In this document: one piece after another, positions 7,748 through 14,275 of the stretch | Position numbering within the stretch: position 1 is the stretch's first letter | Layout: each line of letters starts with the position of its first letter | Source: Bacillota bacterium | GTDB taxonomy: Bacteria > Bacillota > Clostridia > Acetivibrionales > DTU013 | Reading direction: 5' to 3' | NCBI GenBank assembly: GCA_023399355.1 | Contig: JAEWQC010000111.1 | Coordinates: forward strand, 1 to 17,016 | DNA: 17,016 nucleotides | The notes under the pieces: model-generated | Databases searched by the model: none | What the model was told of the DNA's origin: nothing | What the model saw: only the letters and a program-made list of their open reading frames with translations | Position numbers and translations under genes: made by a program

Positions 7748-10144
7748 TTAACCCATAACGACGATAACTTCGTTCTCGGTGCCTGCCGGTTGCGCTGCTA
7801 TAGAGCCGCTGACAAGACGGCCATTCAAGGTCGTTGTATGGATTCCCTTCTGAACGCCGTCCGGGTTTTTCACAGTGATGTTGTATACGGCTCCCCGCCA
7901 GGTCCGCGATACTTCGAAGCCCTTCCAGTCTGCGGGGATGCAGGGGTCTATCACCAGTCCTTCGAAGCCGGGACGTATGCCGAGCATATAGTGTGTGGAG
8001 GCGAAATAAGCCCAGCCTGCGCTTCCGGTGAGCCAGGGGTGTCTTGCCCTTCCATGGGCGGTATGATCCCGGCCCATGACAAACTGGCAGTAGGAGTATG
8101 GCTCGGACTGGCGTATTTCAATCCGGTCATTCTGGTTGTATGGAAGCAGTGCATCATAGAATTTCATGGCACGGTCGCCTCTTCCAAGCATGCATTCCGC
8201 CACCCAGGCCCATGGGTTCGGATGGCTGAAGACGGCGCCGTTTTCCTTGATGCCCCGGTATACTCTCGTAACAAAACCGATATTGTCATCAGGCTTCGAG
8301 AAGGAAGGCCAGACCAAATGCAAACCATAATCGGAATACAAGTGCTCATCTACGGCGTCCATGCAGCTGAAGGCCCGTTCCTGCGACGCGGAGCCGGATA
8401 TGACCGCCCAGGTGTTGGATTCGAGATGGACCTTGCCCTCCGTATCCTGTTGGGTTCCTATTCTGGACCCTTTCGCTGTAATTCCCCTGATATACCATTT
8501 GCCGTCCCAGAGGATTTCTTCACAGGTATTCCGTACAATTTCCGACATTGCCGTGTATTTTTCAACTTCCGCTGTTTTCCCAAGAAATGCGGAGGCTTCA
8601 ATAAAGGCACCCAGTGCCCAGTAATGCAGGAACGATACCAGCGCGCTTTCTCCTCCGCCCAGGTTCAGACAGTCATTCCAATCGGCCCGGAGACCTTTGC
8701 AGATGCCGTTATCTCCGATCTGCTCCGCTGAAAAATCAAGAACACGCTTCATATGTTCATATACGACCGCTTCACCCCCGTCCGCAAATGTGACCGGCAG
8801 GTCAAAGAAGGCGGTATCCCCGGTTTCCTTCACATATTCGCAAATGGAGGGCACCAGCCATAGGGCGTCATCCGAACAGGTATCCTTCAGCCCATGGATG
8901 ACATCGTTCATATTTGGCGCAGGAATAACCGTAGGTGATTTAAAAGGCGGTTCCGGAGGCTTTTCCGGGTTGAACCATTCAGGATCAAAAAGATGAAGGC
9001 CGTACCCCATGCCGGTCTGACCGCGCAACAGTTCGATCAGGCGCTGACGTGTTTTCGACGGATTGGAGCAGGGGACGCACATGGCATCCTGCGCCGTGTC
9101 ACGGTAACCGAGGCCGGTTCTGCCGCCAACCTCCACAAAGGACGCAAACCTGGACCAGACTATATTGGTTTCCGCCTGATACAGCGTCCATATATTTGTC
9201 ATGGTGTTCATTCCGTCATGCGGGGTGGTGCATCTGAACGCGGACAGCTTTCTGTCCCAGTATTGCTTCAGATCGAAAAAAGCTTTGTCTGCATTTTGAA
9301 GGTCGGAATATTTCTCGCGGATTTTCCAGCCGTCAGCTCTTCTTCCGATGCCAAGCATATAAATCAGGCGTGCCTTCTGCCCCGGCGCCAGCGTTATTCT
9401 TTTGTGCAGCGAGGCACAGTGGTTGCCGCCCAGCTCGGTGCTGTTGCTGCACTTGCCGTTTTCTACCGCTATGGGGTTGTCTTCGGTTCTATAGCTTCCG
9501 ATAAAAGTATCCCGCACACAGTCGAAGCTATCCGGTTCAAAGCTGGAGGTGAAGTAATGATAGCCTTCGGAATCATAAAACAGGTCATACACGATGATTC
9601 CGTCAAGATAGCTTGTACCGCTGGCATAAAGGCTCATCTGCAGATTCTGGTTGTCTATTTCGATGTGCTCGAAGGAAAATTCAAGGTATGAAAATACACT
9701 GATATGGCGTGTTTCATTGCTTTCATTGCAGATTTCCACATCCCACAGCTCCACATCATCTTCCAATGGGATGAACATGGACTGAGAAGCCTTTATTCCT
9801 TTGTATCTACAGAAGAATTTCGAATAGGAAAGTCCGTGGCGGCATTGGTACTCCGCTTCCTTCAGGTTTTTCCCGACGGGCTGCCATGAGACGGACCAGT
9901 AGTCTTCCGAATCATCATCGCGCAGATATACATAATGGCCGGGCCTGTCGAGAGGTACTCCATTTTGCCTGAAACGTGTAATCCTGTGATATTGCGAAGA
10001 CTTGTAAAAGCTGTAGCCTCCCGCATTCTGCGACAGGACCGTGCAAAAGTCTTTTGTGCCCAGATAGTTGGTCCATGAGACCGGCACATCCGGACGCTCT
10101 ATAACATATTCCCTTTTTTCGTTATCAAAATAACCATACCTCAT
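7748..10144 (-). CDS. chbP: GH94 phosphorylase, probably N,N'-diacetylchitobiose phosphorylase
   Basis: A 798-residue cytosolic enzyme of the GH94 family, which cleaves a beta-linked disaccharide with inorganic phosphate to give a sugar 1-phosphate and a free sugar. The N-terminus MRYGYFDNEKREYVI, the segment SWTNYLGT and the motif RITRFRQNGVPLDRPGHY match the chitobiose/cellobiose phosphorylase group. The catalytic acid is Asp491 in GLRADWNDCLNLGGG. An E-P-Y motif (SEPYSYCQF) and the C-terminal PWLTGSAGWAYFAST segment are also typical. The length is very close to known chitobiose phosphorylases (about 800 residues). A GAAGGAG ribosome binding site precedes the ATG. The choice of chitobiose over cellobiose rests partly on the GH20, deaminase and deacetylase neighbours. 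If correct, the products are GlcNAc-1-P and GlcNAc. Confidence 0.9.
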   Translation of the reverse strand: MRYGYFDNEKREYVIERPDVPVSWTNYLGTKDFCTVLSQNAGGYSFYKSSQYHRITRFRQNGVPLDRPGHYVYLRDDDSEDYWSVSWQPVGKNLKEAEYQCRHGLSYSKFFCRYKGIKASQSMFIPLEDDVELWDVEICNESNETRHISVFSYLEFSFEHIEIDNQNLQMSLYASGTSYLDGIIVYDLFYDSEGYHYFTSSFEPDSFDCVRDTFIGSYRTEDNPIAVENGKCSNSTELGGNHCASLHKRITLAPGQKARLIYMLGIGRRADGWKIREKYSDLQNADKAFFDLKQYWDRKLSAFRCTTPHDGMNTMTNIWTLYQAETNIVWSRFASFVEVGGRTGLGYRDTAQDAMCVPCSNPSKTRQRLIELLRGQTGMGYGLHLFDPEWFNPEKPPEPPFKSPTVIPAPNMNDVIHGLKDTCSDDALWLVPSICEYVKETGDTAFFDLPVTFADGGEAVVYEHMKRVLDFSAEQIGDNGICKGLRADWNDCLNLGGGESALVSFLHYWALGAFIEASAFLGKTAEVEKYTAMSEIVRNTCEEILWDGKWYIRGITAKGSRIGTQQDTEGKVHLESNTWAVISGSASQERAFSCMDAVDEHLYSDYGLHLVWPSFSKPDDNIGFVTRVYRGIKENGAVFSHPNPWAWVAECMLGRGDRAMKFYDALLPYNQNDRIEIRQSEPYSYCQFVMGRDHTAHGRARHPWLTGSAGWAYFASTHYMLGIRPGFEGLVIDPCIPADWKGFEVSRTWRGAVYNITVKNPDGVQKGIHTTTLNGRLVSGSIAAQPAGTENEVIVVMG

Positions 10145-10419
10145 GCGGTGCTCTCCTTCAGCTTCTGCGGGTTAATGACTGCGCCCCCGAAGTGTTTATA
10201 TGCTAAAATTATATTATCGCTGGTTCTGGATTAAAATCGGACTACTTTGTCATTCCTTGTTCAATTTTGGTTAGATGGAACAGCTGTGGCAATTTGCCGG
10301 TCGGATCAGTTGGAAGATGAGGAAGCTTTGCGGGATATAAGCACTGGAGTTGCAAAACAGTTGTTTTTTGGTAGAATAGTTGGAGAGTGATTGAACACGT
10401 GAGATGAGGTAGCAGAAGA
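10145..10419. other. divergent promoter region between GH94 and VanZ genes
   Basis: The minus strand has a perfect TATAAT at 10208-10213 that could serve GH94, though no good -35 box sits at the right distance. The plus strand has a good extended -10 promoter at 10350-10377 for the VanZ gene. No small gene is convincing on either strand. Confidence 0.5.
10350..10377 (+). promoter_or_regulatory. extended -10 promoter of the VanZ-family gene
   Basis: TTGCAA at 10350-10355 and TAGAAT at 10372-10377 are 16 bp apart, with a TG dinucleotide at 10369-10370 giving an extended -10. It lies about 43 bp upstream of the start codon. Confidence 0.55.
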
Positions 10420-10908
10420 ATGAAATCCAGGCATTTTGAGGATAAAAGAACTGTACTGCTTTTTGCATTGAATATTTTTTGGATGATTGTCATATTTGTT
10501 TTCTCTTCGCAACCCGCGCAGGAGTCCTCACATGTAAGCGGGTTTTTCAGAGAGTTCATTGACAAGCTCGCCGGCATTTTGTTTAAAGGTACTGTGCCCG
10601 GAATATTTGCTGACAACCGGCAGTTGATCGAACATCTGGTCAGAAAGCTGGGACATGTGACGGAATATATGATCCTGGGCATCCTGACGTGCGCCCTCCT
10701 GAGAAGGCTTACTCCGCGGAAGGCTGTTTTGATTGCTCTGGCCGTCTGTATTCTGTATGCTTCCTCTGATGAGTTCCATCAGATTTTCGTGAGCGGACGC
10801 GGACCTGCAATTACAGATGTATTGCTGGACTCCGCCGCTTCTGCCATCGGTATCTGCATCATAAAGTTCAGCTGGTTTTCCCGGGCCGGACGGAAGGAAT
10901 CGCACTAG
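10420..10908 (+). CDS. VanZ-family membrane protein
   Basis: A small 162-residue membrane protein. The family signature is clear: FSSQP after the first membrane segment (residues 28-32), RKLGHVTEYMILG at 75-87 with a second segment, then SSDEFHQIFVSGRGPAITDVLLD at 115-137 and a last hydrophobic segment. VanZ proteins sit in the membrane; the founder gives low-level teicoplanin resistance by an unknown mechanism, and most homologues have no known role. There is no evidence here for an antibiotic-resistance cluster. A GATGAGG ribosome binding site lies ten bases before the ATG. The gene has its own promoter and is followed by the 14-bp repeat array rather than a terminator. Its link to amino-sugar metabolism is only positional. 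Confidence 0.88.
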   Translation: MKSRHFEDKRTVLLFALNIFWMIVIFVFSSQPAQESSHVSGFFREFIDKLAGILFKGTVPGIFADNRQLIEHLVRKLGHVTEYMILGILTCALLRRLTPRKAVLIALAVCILYASSDEFHQIFVSGRGPAITDVLLDSAASAIGICIIKFSWFSRAGRKESH

Positions 10909-10928
10909 AGGAAAAACAATGCAGGGGC

Positions 10929-11087
10929 AATATCAAAAGGACAATATCACAAAGGTGATACCACAGAGAGGATACCACAAAGGCGATACCACAAAGGCGA
11001 TACCACAGAGACGATACTGCAAAGGTGATACCACAAAGGTGATACCACAGAGATGATACCATAGAGGTAATACCACAGGAAGAATAC
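10929..11087. repeat. 14-bp tandem repeat array, about 11 copies
   Basis: Eleven contiguous 14-bp units with a partial twelfth follow the pattern GATACCACAAAGGY, with variants such as AATATCACAAAGGT and GATACCACAGAGAC. The outer units are the most diverged. The core ATACCAC is intact in seven units. The array begins 21 bp after the VanZ stop and ends 14 bp before the -35 box of the regulator promoter. There are no spacers, so it is not CRISPR. The minus-strand open frame across it is only the repeat translated. Confidence 0.95.
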
Positions 11088-11101
11088 ATATGAAATTCTC
11101 T

Positions 11102-11130
11102 TTGACTTAAAGGGTTAAATTGAGTATATT
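11102..11130 (+). promoter_or_regulatory. strong sigma-A promoter of the GntR regulator
   Basis: TTGACT at 11102-11107 and TATATT at 11125-11130 are separated by exactly 17 bp. Transcription would begin near 11137, giving a leader of about 90 nt that contains a small open frame. Confidence 0.7.
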
Positions 11131-11143
11131 GGAAAGGGGAACC

Positions 11144-11209
11144 ATGGCAGAGTTCATGTATCGGATTCCCTCATTTCGGCCGGCAGGATACTTAAGGCTC
11201 TTAATGTGA
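11144..11209 (+). CDS. possible 21-residue leader peptide (upstream ORF)
   Basis: ATG at 11144 is preceded by a good purine-rich site (GGAAAGGGGAACC) and reads 21 codons to TGA at 11207-11209, ending 16 bp before the regulator start. The peptide begins MAEFMYRIPSFRP and is otherwise unremarkable. It lies wholly in the presumed leader of the regulator mRNA. It could couple translation or be chance; no attenuator hairpin was seen. Confidence 0.3.
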   Translation: MAEFMYRIPSFRPAGYLRLLM

Positions 11210-11225
11210 ATAATGAGGTTAAAGG

Positions 11226-11957
11226 ATGTATATTGATAAAAAAAGCCCGATCCCTGTTTATTTTCAATTAAAAAACATCATTTTAAGCAAGATCAAGGAA
11301 GGGGAGTTTCCGGAAGGAAGTCCGATCCCATCCGAACGTGATCTGGGTGAAAGCCTGAACATAAGCAGGATGACAGTACGCCAGGCACTGAACCAGCTGG
11401 TGGTCGAGGGGGTACTGTACAGGGAAAAGGGGAAAGGCACCTATGTTTCCAAAAGTAAAATCGTACAGAGAAATATCATGAGCTTTTCGGATACCGTCCG
11501 AAATAAAGGTCTCACCCCATCCACAATCGTTCTGAATTTTGAACAAATCTCGGACAGATCTGACATAAAAAGCATCTTGGGCCTTCATGAAAATGAAATC
11601 CTTTACAACTTCAAACGGCTCAGACTCGCCAATGAGCGCCCCATTGCCATTGAAGAAGTCTTTATTCCTGAAAGGTACTGCCCACAGCTTGAAAAGTACG
11701 ATCTGAAGTCCTCCCTGTATAAACTGCTGAAGGAGGAATATTCGCTCGATATCAATTACATGGATAGCTCGATAGAAGCAGCTAAAGCTACAAAAGAGGA
11801 AAAGAAGCTCCTTGCCCTGACTGAAGCGATTCCTGTCCTGCGTATAACGAGTGTCAGCCACAATGAGGCCGGATCGAAGCTATTTTACGAGAAGGATGTC
11901 TACCGCTCCGATGAATACAATTACAATATCCGTATCTTCATGAACCGTGAAGTGTAA
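11226..11957 (+). CDS. nagR: GntR-family repressor, HutC/NagR (YvoA) type
   Basis: A 243-residue transcription factor. The N-terminal winged helix-turn-helix spans about residues 8-75 (PVYFQLKNIIL, SERDLGESLNISRMTVRQAL, KGKGTYVS). A UTRA effector domain follows from about residue 95 to 235, with RLRLANERPIAIEEVFIP and the C-terminal YEKDVYRSDEYNYNIRIF. Length and layout match NagR/YvoA, the repressor of GlcNAc use that is released by GlcN-6-P or GlcNAc-6-P. GAGG lies seven bases before the ATG. A likely target is the GGTATATACC operator at 13100-13109 ahead of the SIS gene. The gene is in line with, but separated from, that operon by the QueG-like gene. The effector is inferred from family and context. 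Confidence 0.88.
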   Translation: MYIDKKSPIPVYFQLKNIILSKIKEGEFPEGSPIPSERDLGESLNISRMTVRQALNQLVVEGVLYREKGKGTYVSKSKIVQRNIMSFSDTVRNKGLTPSTIVLNFEQISDRSDIKSILGLHENEILYNFKRLRLANERPIAIEEVFIPERYCPQLEKYDLKSSLYKLLKEEYSLDINYMDSSIEAAKATKEEKKLLALTEAIPVLRITSVSHNEAGSKLFYEKDVYRSDEYNYNIRIFMNREV

Positions 11958-12016
11958 AAGAGAGTAGCTTATTAGCATCCTTTAATATTTCGAAACTGCC
12001 GGAGAGGGGGAGAATT

Positions 12017-12961
12017 ATAGAAGTAATTAATCGATTTTATGAAGAATTAGGGAAGATAAGAGCCAGAGGACGTTTTATCTCAATAATACATCTGAAAAAA
12101 ATAGAAGATGAAACAAATGAAGTAAAAGAAAATAGACTTTATGGGAAAAAATTATATGAAACCTATTTAAATAATTACTATGATTTTTCATCAATGTATT
12201 CGAATACATCAATAAAATCGTTATGTATTATAGCTACGCCCAGCCCACAAAATATAATTAAATTTGAACATAAAGATTCATATATAAACGTAGAAGTGCC
12301 GCCAATTTATGTAGATAGAAAAGAAGTATTGAATAATATTAAAAGTATCACATCCCGGTTATTTTCAAAGGTTGGATATGAGACCTTTCCGGTCATTTTA
12401 CCTAAAAAGTCATTGGCAGTTCATAGTGGTCTGGCGAAGTATGGAAAGAATAATCTGGTTTATGTAGAAGGTATGGGAAGCTTTCATCGCTTAACTGCTT
12501 TTGCATCCGATATACCCTGTGACATAGGTGTATGGTATGAACTAAGCCAGCTGGAGACCTGTCGTTCCTGCGGCGCATGTGAAAAAAGCTGCCCTGCGAT
12601 GGCAATTAATAATAAAGGTTTTGTCATTGACACAGATAAGTGTATCGCTTTCTATAACGAACAGCCTGAACCATTTCCGGATTGGATTAATCCATCATGG
12701 CATAATAGTCTTATTGGATGTTCAATGTGTCAAAATGTCTGCCCATATAATAAAGCCTATAAACAATCAAAAAAGGTAATAGCAATATTTACTGACAGGG
12801 AAACTAATTTAATCACAAATCAAACACCATTTTGTCAATTATCAGAGGATTTGCAAAAGAAGTTGGAAAGTTTGAGTCTGGATATTTACTATGATAGGAT
12901 TTCTCGAAATCTCGAAGTGCTATATAAAAAAATAAAGATACCTGGTTCAGAAGCTTTATAA
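12017..12961 (+). CDS. QueG-like double [4Fe-4S] protein; apparent start is ATA (first ATG only at 12194)
   Basis: A 314-residue reading if begun at the ATA codon at 12017, directly behind a strong GGAGAGGGGGAG site. The first in-frame ATG, at 12194, would lose 59 residues that read as good protein (FYEELGKIRARGRFISIIHL), and no in-frame GTG or TTG lies between. Motifs: HSGLAKYGKNNLVYVEGMGS, matching the cofactor region of QueG proteins; ferredoxin-type CRSCGACEKSCP with Cys182, 185, 188 and 192; then Cys209 and CSMCQNVCPYN with Cys235, 238 and 242, together two [4Fe-4S] clusters. QueG reduces epoxyqueuosine in tRNA with cobalamin; this is a divergent relative and its substrate may differ. 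The gene is far richer in AT than its neighbours, which suggests acquisition. It has no evident link to amino sugars. Confidence 0.75.
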   Translation: MEVINRFYEELGKIRARGRFISIIHLKKIEDETNEVKENRLYGKKLYETYLNNYYDFSSMYSNTSIKSLCIIATPSPQNIIKFEHKDSYINVEVPPIYVDRKEVLNNIKSITSRLFSKVGYETFPVILPKKSLAVHSGLAKYGKNNLVYVEGMGSFHRLTAFASDIPCDIGVWYELSQLETCRSCGACEKSCPAMAINNKGFVIDTDKCIAFYNEQPEPFPDWINPSWHNSLIGCSMCQNVCPYNKAYKQSKKVIAIFTDRETNLITNQTPFCQLSEDLQKKLESLSLDIYYDRISRNLEVLYKKIKIPGSEAL

Positions 12962-13021
12962 ATGGAGCAGTAAATGGAGCGGTAAATGGAGCAGTAAATG
13001 GAGCGGTAAATGGCGTAATAA
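12962..13021 (+). repeat. 12-bp tandem repeat, four copies plus one degenerate
   Basis: Four exact-length units ATGGAGCRGTAA run at 12962-13009, with CAG and CGG alternating, and a degenerate fifth follows (ATGGCGTAATAA). The array starts directly after the TAA of the QueG-like gene and stays in its frame, so each unit reads ATG, GAG, CAG or CGG, TAA: a string of three-codon open frames. It ends about 40 bp before the SIS-gene promoter. Confidence 0.93.
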
Positions 13022-13059
13022 AGGAGTCCATATTTTAAATATCGTACTGCAAATCCCTA

Positions 13060-13088
13060 TTGATTCCGAAAAAGTGGTGTGTTATACT
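13060..13088 (+). promoter_or_regulatory. sigma-A promoter of the SIS-kinase-deacetylase operon
   Basis: TTGATT at 13060-13065 and TATACT at 13083-13088 are 17 bp apart, with TG at 13080-13081 making an extended -10. The start of transcription would be near 13095, immediately before the GGTATATACC palindrome. Confidence 0.7.
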
Positions 13089-13099
13089 TTAGACAAAGA

Positions 13100-13125
13100 G
13101 GTATATACCACTATACATGTATACC
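13100..13125. promoter_or_regulatory. GntR (NagR/DasR-type) operator
   Basis: GGTATATACC at 13100-13109 is a perfect palindrome of the form GGTNNNNACC, followed by ACT, as in the known HutC-subfamily sites for GlcNAc regulators (core GGTCTAGACC). A second palindrome, TATACATGTATA, lies at 13112-13123 and is followed by CC. Both lie just downstream of the predicted transcription start, a position for repression. The likely binder is the GntR protein encoded at 11226-11957. Confidence 0.6.
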
Positions 13126-13144
13126 AATAATATGGAGGCCAAAT

Positions 13145-14182
13145 ATGGTTTTGATGTGGAATGAGATTCTTGAAGAGCCGGTGACAATTGAGAAATGTAT
13201 GAACCAGAACAAACAGCTGATAGCTGATATAGTGGAGGAAATCCGACGCCTGGGTATTGACAGGATTATGATTGCTGCCAGAGGCACTTCGGACCATGCG
13301 GCTGTTTATGCCAAGTATATCATGGAGACAACTCTGGGGATACCGGTCGCTTTAGCAGCCCCCTCCGTTTTTACAGTGTACCACGGAAGCCTGAAGCTGG
13401 ATAAGACGCTTGTAATAGGTGTTTCACAATCCGGAAAGGCCGCAGATGTGCTGGAGGTCATCAAATCCGCAAACGCAACCGGTGCTTTGACGGTAAGTAT
13501 CACCAACTTTCAGGATTCTCCGCTTGCCATGGAAGCAAGGTATCATCTGGACTGCAGCGCCGGTCTTGAAAAAAGCGTTGCTGCGACAAAAACTTTCCTG
13601 GCTCAGATCACCCTTCTTGCTGCACTGACGGCAGCATGGTCCGGTGATGCAAAGATGTCCGAAAAGCTTCGCGGCATGCCTCAGCAGGTAGCACAGATCA
13701 TACAGGGTTCTGATTCCATGATTGAAAAGGTTCAGCGCTATCGGTATATGGATGAATGCTTTGTACTTGCAAGAGGCATCAACTATGCCATTGCTCTTGA
13801 AAGCGCCTTAAAGATACAGGAGACCTGTTATGTCAGAGCAAAAGCTTATGCCACTTCGGATTTCTATCACGGCCCCTACGCAATGATTGAAGCTGGGATG
13901 CCTGTGGTTATACTCGCGCCCAGCGGGCCTTCTTTGAACGATGTAAAGGAAATGATTCACAAATTGAAGGACAGCGGAGTAGAACTAATCATCATTTCCG
14001 ACCTTGAGGAACTCAGAGCGCAGGGGGATTGTTCCTTCTCCATTCCCAGTGCTGGCGATGATGTTTTCTCACCTTTTTATAACGTGGTGATCGCTCAGAT
14101 ATTCGCTTGTCGGCTGGCGCTGGCAAAGGGCCTGAATCCCGACAGCCCGAGATGCTTGTCGAAGGTGACCATCACCAAGTAG
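13145..14182 (+). CDS. SIS-domain protein, probable glucosamine-6-phosphate deaminase of the NagB-II type
   Basis: A 345-residue cytosolic protein with two SIS (sugar isomerase) domains. The start is ATG at 13145 behind GGAGG; the longer frame from GTG at 13079 would begin inside the -10 box and is excluded. The first SIS domain shows ARGTSDHA (45-52) and the phosphosugar loop GVSQSGKAAD (92-101). The second carries ESALKIQETCYVRAKAYATS and FYHGPYAMIE, as in the isomerase half of GlmS. There is no N-terminal glutaminase domain, so it is not GlmS itself. The tail SPRCLSKVTITK resembles NagB-II proteins, which turn GlcN-6-P into fructose-6-P and ammonia. An AgaS-like or fructosamine deglycase role is the main alternative. 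First gene of the operon behind the GntR operator. Confidence 0.85.
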   Translation: MVLMWNEILEEPVTIEKCMNQNKQLIADIVEEIRRLGIDRIMIAARGTSDHAAVYAKYIMETTLGIPVALAAPSVFTVYHGSLKLDKTLVIGVSQSGKAADVLEVIKSANATGALTVSITNFQDSPLAMEARYHLDCSAGLEKSVAATKTFLAQITLLAALTAAWSGDAKMSEKLRGMPQQVAQIIQGSDSMIEKVQRYRYMDECFVLARGINYAIALESALKIQETCYVRAKAYATSDFYHGPYAMIEAGMPVVILAPSGPSLNDVKEMIHKLKDSGVELIIISDLEELRAQGDCSFSIPSAGDDVFSPFYNVVIAQIFACRLALAKGLNPDSPRCLSKVTITK

Positions 14183-14275
14183 TATAATGGAACAGGGCAT
14201 ATCTCCGGGATGAAACTTTAAATAAACAGCAGCTGGTATTTTGAACTGATTTTTTATTATAAGGAGGGAACTGCA

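Noticed and set aside
7727..8731. 334-codon plus-strand open frame
   Set aside because: It lies wholly opposite the GH94 gene, which has full family motifs; the plus-strand translation has no domain sense.
8993..9691. 232-codon plus-strand open frame
   Set aside because: Antisense shadow of the GH94 gene, without family motifs.
10420..10908. Glycopeptide resistance gene cluster
   Set aside because: Only a lone VanZ-family gene is present; no vanHAX or vanRS genes are in the window, and VanZ homologues are common without resistance.
10929..11087. CRISPR array
   Set aside because: The 14-bp units are contiguous with no spacers, and no cas gene is nearby.
10868..11089. Minus-strand frame with repeated Leu-Trp-Tyr-rich peptide
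   Set aside because: It is the translation of the 14-bp tandem array; three units give a 14-residue period. No ribosome binding site was seen.
12813..13031. Minus-strand frame with Phe-Thr-Ala-Pro repeats
   Set aside because: It is the antisense translation of the 12-bp repeat and the end of the QueG-like gene.
13079..13144. Longer SIS-protein start at GTG 13079
   Set aside because: It begins in the extended -10 promoter and would translate the operator. ATG 13145 has GGAGG at the right distance.
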